Source: Podochytrium sp. JEL0797
Lineage: Eukaryota > Chytridiomycota > Chytridiomycetes > Chytridiales > Chytriomycetaceae
DNA: 12,640 bases
NCBI GenBank assembly: GCA_027596195.1
Contig: JADGJG010000779.1
Coordinates: 1-12,640 of the forward strand
Reading direction: 5' to 3'
The position numbers and the translations under genes are program-made. Position 1 is the first letter of the stretch, and every line of letters starts with the position of its first letter. The notes beneath the pieces were generated by a model. It saw nothing but the letters and a program-made list of their open reading frames with translations. It ran no database searches and was not told where the DNA came from. Of the stretch, positions 1-7,122 are shown piece by piece.

Positions 1-38
1 TGCCAACGCCAACGGAAGATGAGTCATCTCTTTTTTTC

Positions 39-190
39 TCAAAGATTTGCATATCTGACAATTCCGAAACGCGCTTCTTCTTCAAAAAATACAGTAGCAG
101 CCATTTCCTTGAACTGGTTGTGACCCGACAATTTGATACCGGGCATTTTTCCTGCTGGGACTCCTCCAACAACATACACTCTTGCATGTC
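39..190 (-). CDS. possible terminal exon of an unrecognised gene
   Basis: On the minus strand a frame of 49 codons runs from a possible AG acceptor (TTGAG, at 191-192 on the plus strand) to a TGA at 39-41. Its translation is protein-like: it begins near HARVYVVGGVPAGKMPG and ends FGIVRYANL. I do not recognise the family. A second minus frame, overlapping this one, stays open from about position 284 to the left edge, so the choice of frame is not secure. The acceptor lacks a good pyrimidine tract. This may be a real 3' exon, a relic, or chance. Confidence 0.18.
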
Positions 191-299
191 CTCAACATGG
201 AAGCAGCTCTGTACTTCTGCGTTGTGTGAGTTGTAATGGGACTGGATTTGGCATTCGGATTCCACATTATATATGAGGGTTGTTTGATATTCGAATTAA

Positions 300-1716
300 T
301 ATTTTAATCGACGTGAACACCTTATTTAGTTCATCGGTTTTACGAACGGAGGGGAAAATCCATTTTTTTAGTCTCGATGTCTTCTCATTGACACCTGCCT
401 AGTAATGGTCTCTGAGTCGTAAACCTTGAGAAAGGGAGGGCAAAGATTATTCACTTACTTTATTTTGTCTTTTGCATGCGGGACTTTTCCTTCCTCCCTC
501 ATCCCCATAACTACTATCGCCGAACAACAATTTTTAAGAGGTCTCGATAACTTGAGATTCAAGGATACTCGTGTAGAACATGGATGTAGGAGGCAACAGA
601 GAATGAGGGTGGATGTAGATTTCAACAAAAAAATAGATACACCAATCACGATCGACGATTTACCGGATCTTTTTTTGGGGTTCGAAAACGGCCAGTTTTT
701 TGCTCACTGCACCACAGCCATTAACGCAAAAATTATTCTATGAACATCAGCACATGCGGCGATTCTTGGCACAAATGTTTGTGGCAGATTGATGCTGATC
801 AAGTTTATATTGACAGAGAAAAATGCGAAAAACTAAAAGATGTTTGTTTTTTAAATGTGATCTCGGATCCGCAAGCGGTTTTTTGATAGCACGTCTGGTT
901 CAAAAGCTGGAAAAACCATGACTGAAAGTGGCCGGTAAATCGTGATCGAACAAAACGTGCGATTTTTTTGTTTCGACGCAGTCGATCATTTCGAACCGCC
1001 ACTCCTCGATGATCCAGTCTCCAGGGAAACTCTCGGCCTCAGACGGGCATTGGCAGAAGAGTGCTGCCATTGCTGAAGGTGCTGAAGGCTCATCGTCAAA
1101 ACAGCAAATTTGCTGCGAATTGATCGTTCAAGTCTCTGCCGGGTGCCGCTCCACTTTACGACATAATAGCGAGGTTTTGATACTGAAGCTGAAGGAGTAA
1201 TAAGTCAATCGGAAAGCCAGTGAGTCTTTCCGTTTTAAAACTGATCTTCGATCGATATGAGGGACGAAAATGGCCGTGCAAAATCACCGCCCGCGCAAAC
1301 CAAGAGGCCAATTTGCAGCTCACTCCTTGTTTCACTTCACTCTCACTAGCCTCACCACTGCAGTTCATCAAAAAAATCAGGCAGCAGCGCGATTTTGGCA
1401 ATTCAAAAGCCCTTAGCCATAAATCCCAAACAAACGCGTCGAGTACACTTGTCATTGAGAACCGAAGAAAATACCCGTACAAGTTTACCCAGGTTTTGTT
1501 CAAATTCAGCCCCTTTTTTTGTGAGTGGGGCGCTGGAGAAAGGGGCTGTTGTGCCATGATTCTTAGATGTTGTCGCGATTCTTGCGAGATAAAAATCCCC
1601 TCTTCTCTCTTTTCAAATAAAAATCGCTTTTCTCAATTTTACCGGGTTCTCCAGCCAAATTTCTCTGCCAAGCAAAAAGAAATTTCAATTTCCTGTGCGA
1701 AACACGCATCCCATCG
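300..1716. other. intergenic or undetermined stretch upstream of the zinc-finger gene
   Basis: I see no convincing gene here. The open frames on both strands are short (up to 133 codons in the part clear of the zinc-finger gene), biased in composition and match no family I know. The last 100 bases before the ATG at 1717 are rich in pyrimidines and A runs, as in a fungal 5' leader, and show no clear TATA box. A 9-bp unit (GCTGAAGGT/C) is repeated in tandem near 1074-1091. No tRNA or rRNA was found. Confidence 0.5.
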
Positions 1717-4333
1717 ATGGCCACCAGCGGCGAAGAACCGGCCTTCACGTCCGACTCTTTCTACGCCGCGCACTTTTCGGACGAAGACGAAACACCCCTC
1801 GCCCTCGACCCAACGCCCTCGCCAGCGCCAATCACGCCCTCTGCTGAAGACGATGCCGCCGAGATCGCGCGCCTGATCGCAAAGCAGGACCGCCGAAAGA
1901 CAAACAAGAAGCATCGGCAGCAAACAAAGATCCTCAAGAGACTCGATGAGATCGTTGGCGGATTGGACAACCTGGACAGAGTTGGGGACAAGGGAATTCA
2001 ACAGCGCAAAATGGAAGTGTCGCTGCTCGATATGGTTGAAAGGTAGTGTTAATGCTTACTGGAGTGTACCATCCCTTGGTCCACCCTTCTTTCCCACGCG
2101 CCTCTCCTTGTTTCCCACAACTGATGCGACGCGTTTCGTTTGATCCAGAAAATCGAAGCCCCTTGCGACGGCCCATGCCTCTCATTCTCGCAGAAACGGC
2201 GGCGACAATCGCTCCCCGCTCGAAGTCAGACAGCAATCGCTCAACACGTACGGCAAGGGAACTGCAACGACTGCCAACTCAGAATCCACCACCAGCAACA
2301 ACGGATACAGCAGAAACCTCACTGGTCACATCAGCAACAGCCATTCCAAAGCGAACATCACCAACGCGACTTCCAGGAAGGGAAAAAAGAGTGGCGGCAA
2401 GAACGATTGGATCTGCACGAGCTGCAACTATGAGAATCACAGCTATCGAGTCGACTGCAACTTGTGTGGAATCGCGAAGGAAGTCATGCAGAGTTCCGAG
2501 AGCATTGAAAAGAGCGTTGACCCTTTGGAGCCCAAAGTGGCGGAACTACACGAGTTTGCCGAAGCAGTTCTCGACGAATATCCCATGCCATCGTCTGCCC
2601 CGGCCCCCTCTGCAACAACTGCCGTTCGAGTGCGATCGTCCAAGAAGCCGCTCCCCAACACAACGTACTTTGGAATTCTCGCTCTCGCTGAGTCGAAACT
2701 CGCAGCCACTCAAGAATCGTCTCCCTTTCCCACCAACCACTTTACTGGCGACCCGAACGCGACTGTGATTCAAGATTCTCATTTCCCAAGTCTCTCCGCA
2801 ACGACCGCCGTTCCCGCAAAATCCACACAACCCTCCAAACCGCCCTGTCAACCGTCGTCTTGGGCCAAAGTGACCGAAGACGAATCCATCAAACGCGCGA
2901 CTGCTCTGGCTGCCCTCTCTGCCACCAAACCACACTGCCAGCCTCGCCATATTGCACAAACTGTCATGACATCACCCGCGGTGATTCTTCCTCACGATGA
3001 GTATGTTTACTTTGTTGTTTTGCGTTCTCCCTCGATTAGCACTTCTGAACTCTCCACTTTCAAACCAAAACACTTTAGATGGAGCATCAAAAATCTGAAC
3101 CCAATCAACGCACCCAACGCCAAACACGTCATCAAAAAAGTTCCCAAAAACAACCAAGCCGGTGGTGTCCCAACAAGACGCGACCCAGGTGCTCCCGCGC
3201 TCCCCAACAACAAGGCTCCTCCCTCGTTTCCAGAACCACATCTAATGCAACATGACGCGCCACCACCCCCTTCCTCGGTTGATTCTTCCTCGGACGGCTC
3301 GACCACCTCCACGATTCGTTACAGCGCACCGTACTCCTCTTCCTCTCGTTTCAACAGCGCGGCTTCCTCCCGTCACGACTCTGCTCCATCCTCATCCGCT
3401 CTTCCAAATGACCATTTTTCATCCGTTTCCCAACCCGAACGCATCGGGACTCCAGAACGCGTCGCCCATACATCCAATGACCAATCCGAAATCGACGATG
3501 AATTCATTGAATCCTCCCCGCGCCGCTCGCACCCCCTCAGCGCCTTCGCGTTGGTCAACAAGCGAGCCATCCGCGTGGACCCAGCGATGAATTACCTCGT
3601 GAACGAGCCGCTTGAGAAGAACCCATGGATCCACGAGAATTCTGCCGAGGAGGGTGCAGACGAAGACGTGTTGGATTTCGACGCATTGTTGTTGGAAAAC
3701 AAACGCGCGGTTGGTGGTGCGGGTGTGGTGGAGTGGGGTCTTGAAGAGCAAGAGGAGGAGGTTGTGGAACAAGAGGAAGGGGGTGACGAGGTGATTGTGA
3801 TGTCGGAAAGGATGTACTCGCAAGAGTTTGCCATGTGGGAAGATGATGCCGACGTGTCTCTCAAGAAGCAGTTCAATTTGAAGAAGAAGGACGTGAGCGC
3901 GGTGACTGTTGTTGCGGAGGGTGGTGGTGGTGGTGATGAAGAATTGCGGAATGCGTCGTTGAGTCCGTTCTCACCGGATGATGTTGCGTCGTTTACGTGT
4001 GAGGATTCCGGGGACGAGCAGGTCGAAGTTCTTGTGGAGGAGGTGCAGTTTTTGCCAGGGGCTCCTGTCGATGTGAGAGCTGCGATGCCTGCGCACACGC
4101 TTTCTGCTGTTGATGTCGAAGAAGACGAGTTAAGTTTTGCCATTTGTCTCTTCCTTGCTGTCTTACTAATGTCTTTTCTCATTTGGCGCGACAGATGGGG
4201 TCATTGCGCCATGCCAGAACAAGTCACCCCAGTCCCCGAGATTACGAGAACGTATCGATCCACGTTTGTGGCAGCCTCAACGCAGCCGGACAAGAACCTC
4301 TGGAAGAAGGGCAAGAAGGGAACGCGCGGGTGA
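1717..4333 (+). CDS. RanBP2-type zinc finger protein, large and mostly disordered (4 exons)
   Basis: Proposed exons are 1717-2042, 2149-3000, 3079-4128 and 4195-4333, giving 788 residues; all three introns are phase 2. Residues about 45-108 are charged and helix-prone, probably a coiled coil. Residues 196-215 form a RanBP2-type zinc finger (W-x-C-x2-C-x3-N-x6-C-x2-C: W196, C198, C201, N205, C212, C215). This fold usually binds ssRNA, ubiquitin or Ran. The rest is Ser/Pro-rich, followed by an acidic Glu/Asp section (genomic about 3720-3800) and a short basic C-terminus (KKGKKGTRG). No other domain is recognised. Intron 1 (106 nt, GTAGTG...CCAG) has a possible CTGAT branch site. Intron 2 starts with GTATGT and intron 3 carries TTACTAAT. 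Removing intron 1 joins the N-terminal frame to the finger without a stop. Role unknown; RNA or ubiquitin binding is an inference from the finger alone. Confidence 0.82.
3001..3078 (+). other. intron 2 of the zinc-finger gene (78 nt, frame-preserving)
   Basis: The donor is GTATGT and the acceptor CACTTTAG, with TCTGAAC as a likely branch site. The length is a multiple of three and there is no stop in the host frame, so retention adds 26 residues. Removal gives an Asp-Glu-Trp junction. The splice signals are good, but because the frame is open this could also be read as exon. Confidence 0.65.
4129..4194 (+). other. intron 3 of the zinc-finger gene (66 nt, frame-preserving)
   Basis: The donor is GTTAAGT and the acceptor GCGACAG, with a textbook TTACTAAT branch site about 25 nt before the acceptor. 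The intron is 66 nt and has no stop in the host frame. If retained it would add 22 residues that are mostly hydrophobic (LSFAICLFLAVLLMSFLIW), resembling a membrane-spanning segment. Removal again gives an Asp-Glu-Trp junction. Confidence 0.75.
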
Positions 4334-4554
4334 TACGTGTTGATATTCTTATTATTTTTGGTCTGTTTTCTTCCCCACTTTGTTTGTTCTTCGTTTCCCT
4401 ATGAATATAGTTTCTTGATATCCTCTCCTCTTTATATGGTTTTATGTCACGGGCGTAAAGGCCGTGTAACGATGAGCAGACCAAGGAGATTTTCCGCACT
4501 TCCACTCTCTTCCCCTCCCCCTTTTCGTTCATTTACATCCTACGTTCGCGTTTC

Positions 4555-4610
4555 CGAGTCGCTTTGCAATGAATCTCGCGTTCGAGTCACTTTGCAATAA
4601 ATCTCGCGTT
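4555..4610 (+). repeat. tandem direct repeat, two 28-bp units
   Basis: Units 4555-4582 and 4583-4610 are head to tail and differ at only two positions, both G to A. The second change turns AATGAA in unit 1 into AATAAA in unit 2. The repeat sits about 220-280 bases after the stop of the zinc-finger gene. Confidence 0.9.
4596..4601 (+). promoter_or_regulatory. possible polyadenylation signal AATAAA
   Basis: A canonical AATAAA lies in the second tandem unit, 262 bases after the zinc-finger gene stop. It is the first exact hexamer I see downstream on this strand. Fungal poly(A) signals are loose, so it is only a candidate. Confidence 0.35.
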
Positions 4611-4717
4611 TTCAACTCACTCGGGGATGAATGACGGGGTGCGATTGAACAGCTTAAAAAGTGGGCAGTGGTGCAACGTTTTCCCCTCGTTCTACCATCC
4701 GGTTTTTGCTCCGCCAC

Positions 4718-4907
4718 GTCCCCTCACCTTACGTGCGCTTCTGCAAAAGGTACTGTTCTATCCAGTTTTTTTCTACAGTATAGCTCCGACGTTTTATTTA
4801 CGTAAGAAAAAAAACAAACCAATCTAGCACAACACAGATCCTATACGGAGAAGGGCGAGGTGGTTCAAGAAAAGGCTTTTGCAGAGGCGCACGTAAGATG
4901 AGGGGAC
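4718..4907. repeat. inverted repeat with 32-bp arms and a 126-bp centre
   Basis: The left arm is 4718-4749 and the right arm 4876-4907. Each arm is the reverse complement of the other at 30 of 32 positions. Outside the arms TGCTCC (4707-4712) and GGAGCA (4910-4915) continue the match after a short gap. Each arm carries TTACGT, and the centre contains a perfect TTACGTAA at about 4797-4805. No target-site duplication is obvious. It may be a MITE-like element, a transcribed hairpin, or an inverted duplication with bZIP-type sites. Confidence 0.85.
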
Positions 4908-5067
4908 CTGGAGCAGTACTGCAACCGAGGCTTCAGCCCCATGTCTTCAATTTGATTGTGCTGCTCCTTAACGCGGAATTGAAAAACTAAGTCGACAATT
5001 CCAAAGGATCAAAAACAAATGAGATATTATTCTCAAATCAACAACAAAAACAAAAAAACCGACCTCC

Positions 5068-5612
5068 TCAAAACACCCACGAGACTCGAGGAGCCTCACT
5101 CGACGTGGGGTTGTAGTCCGGGTCCAACGGGCGAGGAAGTTTCTTGACCTTCTCGCATGCCGGCCTCCACCCCCTCCAGCCCCTCCTGGCAACCCCAACC
5201 GTTTGGGTCTTGCCAAAAGAGGCCAGATTCAAGTGACCCCTCGATCTTTCGAGCGCGGACTTGGTCGTGGAGTCTAATGTTGTTTTGAAAGTATTCTGTT
5301 TCAGTCAACCAACACAAACGAGAAGTGAAGACAATTACAACCTGAGTCCGCTGAGAACTTGCGTCCAGGGACACGACCCCACCAACTGCCTCTGCCGACA
5401 CGAGGTCTGTGTGCCTCGGTTGAATCCGTCGACAACCTGGGTTCTCCCCCTACAGCAGGAGCAACCACAGTTTCCGCAGAATCCATGGCGGTCTGTTCCC
5501 TCTTTTTAAAAAGGCCGGAGAGCTTGGCCTTGAAGGCAGTAGCGGAATGGGTGAACTTGTCCGTCAAGGACTTGCTTGGGGCGTCGGGGTTCTTGGGGGT
5601 GCAGAACCCCAT
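5068..5612 (-). CDS. unrecognised small gene, copy 1 of a tandem pair (frame unresolved)
   Basis: The ATG at 5612 opens a frame beginning MGFCTPKNPDAPSKS with a Lys-rich amphipathic stretch (KAKLSGLFKKR). An intron is likely at 5296-5341 (46 nt, CAG|GTTGTA...ACTGAAACAG). Joining 5612-5342 directly to 5295-5096 gives an uninterrupted 156-residue product ending HVE. However, comparison with copy 2 puts most differences at third positions of another frame in the second exon. That frame starts AAT at 5295, contains LDSTTKSALERSRG and PLDPDYNP, and ends at 5068. In the middle (about 5342-5410) the conserved frame, VGGVVSLD, also differs from the N-terminal one. So copy 1 either uses a further intron or has itself lost frame. 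No homologue is recognised and no signal peptide or membrane span is seen. Upstream, both copies share an AAACCGTC motif just before the ATG. Confidence 0.4.
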
Positions 5613-6387
5613 CGCGACGGTTTTTTTCTGGAATCTGAAGGAAAGAGATCTGAGCAGTTCCCTTATTTGTACGGTTCGGCCAAAATTCCAAATTTAGAAC
5701 GGTACAAAAAAAAAGCCCGAAAACCCCCCGAGATGGGTTCCTTTTTGGCGGCTCAAAAACAGTTATATCCACGGTCCAGTGAACTTGATTCCAAGCACGC
5801 GGGAGGTTTCGGGCCGAAAAAGATTTCCGTGAGGCAAATGGAAAGGGAAACGAAGGGCCGGGCCGATCGCTTGATTTGGTGGCGCGCAAAGATAGGAGAG
5901 GAGGGGGGATACCGCGTTGGAAGTTGGAGAGCCCAAATAGTCCACGATTTCGGGGCCTCCTGACGAGGACGAGGCTCGTTGTCGTTGCAGATGAGAAGGC
6001 GCACCACCGGTGGAAACCCCAAATTTCATCAGGAACGTTGAGGATTCTGGAGTTCAAGTATGCCCTTTCAATACAGGGTAATTCGTGTAGCGGTGGAGAG
6101 CGTTCCTGCTTGCCATGTACCAAACGACCTGTTGATCGCAATGATTCCGGCGCTTTTTACACGATTCTCGTTTTTTTCAGTGGCGGAATGGGCGCATGAG
6201 AAGATTTTTAGCCGTTTAACTTTAATTAGCTAAACATGAAATAGAGTATGCAGGTAAGTGAAAAAAATGAGACGTTCGAAAATCGTCCGAAAAGTTGCTT
6301 CGCCTTTTCGCCCTTATTTCGGATATTATAGGAAAATGCGAGTTTGTGGACCAGATTATCTCACTCAAATATAAAATATTTTAAAAC
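5613..6387. other. spacer between the two orphan-gene copies
   Basis: This would hold the promoter of copy 1 and the 3' flank of copy 2. The part from 5613 to about 6190 is fairly GC-rich and carries long frames on both strands, but none looks like a known protein. From about 6190 to 6387 it becomes AT-rich, with a near-palindrome at 6214-6235 (GTTTA...TAAAC) and a 7-bp hairpin CGAAAAG...CTTTTCG at 6288-6310. Confidence 0.45.
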
Positions 6388-6408
6388 ACGCACGAGACTC
6401 GAGGAGAC

Positions 6409-6913
6409 TCACTCGACGCGGGATTGTAGGGGATTGTAGTCCGGGTCCAAGGGGGGAGAAAGCGTCTTGACTTTCTCGCGTGCCACCCTCCACCCCCTCC
6501 ACCCCCTCCTGGCAACCCCAACCGTTTAGGTCTTGCCGATAGAAGCCAGATTCGAGTAGCCTCTCGATCTCTGGAGAGCGGACTGGGTTGTAGAGTCTAA
6601 TGTTTGTTTTGAAACTTTTCAGTGAGCCGCCACAAACGACAAGCAGAGGCAAATACAACCTGAGTCCGCCAAGAACCGGCATCCAGGGACACGACCCCAC
6701 CAACTGCCTCCGACATGAGGACCGCGAACCTCAGTACCCTGGGCCCTCCTCCCACTGCCACAGAAGCAACCACAGTTTCCGCAAATTCCATAAACTTTCT
6801 TTTTGAATAGGTCGGAGAACTTGGCCTTGATGTATTTGTGGCTTGGGCAAACTTGTCCTTGACAGACTTGCTTGGAACGTCGGGGTTCTTGGGGGGCGCC
6901 GAAACCCCATCAT
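6409..6913 (-). pseudogene. unrecognised small gene, copy 2 of a tandem pair (decayed)
   Basis: This aligns over its length with copy 1, including the start region, a 28-nt stretch identical in both (6682-6709), the intron position (6615-6659, 45 nt) and the ending PLDPDYNP. Compared with copy 1 the N-terminal frame is broken three times: an extra C in a C run just after the start, a lost base before the KAK motif, and an 8-base loss before the MEFAETVV segment. The second exon has an in-frame TAA where copy 1 has CAA, one extra A near the acceptor, and a 10-bp tandem duplication near its end (6420-6439). The pattern is that of a pseudogene. Substitutions between the copies fall largely at third positions, so both once coded for protein. 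Confidence 0.65.
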
Positions 6914-7031
6914 GACGGTTTTGGATTAGAATCTAATTGAAACGTCCACTCTTTCTTTCGATATTGACAATATTGGAGCTCTTGGTTCGAGAAGGTCTGG
7001 AGAAATGAATTAACCATTGCAAAGGGCAAGA

Positions 7032-7043
7032 GGGGGGGGGGGG
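7032..7043 (+). repeat. G12 homopolymer run
   Basis: Twelve consecutive G sit directly next to a TATA-like CATATAAAA stretch, between the broken BTB-like gene and copy 2 of the orphan pair. The exact length is likely to vary or be misread. Confidence 0.9.
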
Positions 7044-7122
7044 CATATAAAACGCTTTATGTATTTCCAATGCGCGAATCACTTCGTTATAAAAGCGCAA
7101 CGTGTTTTGTCCGGGCCAGTCT

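Larger units (their letters stand above)
4334..5067. other. intergenic region with repeats, between convergent genes
   Basis: This lies between the end of the plus-strand zinc-finger gene and the end of the minus-strand orphan gene, so it should hold two 3' ends. It contains no credible gene. It holds a tandem 28-bp repeat (4555-4610), a 32-bp-arm inverted repeat (4718-4907) and a perfect 10-bp palindrome, GCAGTACTGC (4913-4922). Confidence 0.6.

Noticed and set aside
1120..1155. tRNA T-arm-like stretch (GTTCAAGTC followed by GCCGGGTGCC)
   Set aside because: The supposed T stem does not pair and no acceptor, D or anticodon arms can be fitted.
2046..2768. 240-codon plus-strand frame overlapping the zinc-finger gene
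   Set aside because: It is in another frame, Arg/Thr/Ser-rich, and loses the perfect zinc finger that the spliced frame carries.
3592..4182. 196-codon minus-strand open frame
   Set aside because: It is the Ser/Thr-rich mirror of the acidic, Glu-rich part of the zinc-finger gene and reflects composition only.
4555..4610. Possible CRISPR-like repeat
   Set aside because: There are only two units, with no spacer between them, in eukaryotic sequence.
5547..5963. 138-codon plus-strand frame
   Set aside because: Antisense to the start of copy 1 and the GC-rich spacer, with no recognisable motif.
5506..6141. 211-codon minus-strand frame upstream of and overlapping copy 1
   Set aside because: It overlaps the start of copy 1 in a different frame, has no counterpart upstream of copy 2, and resembles no known protein.
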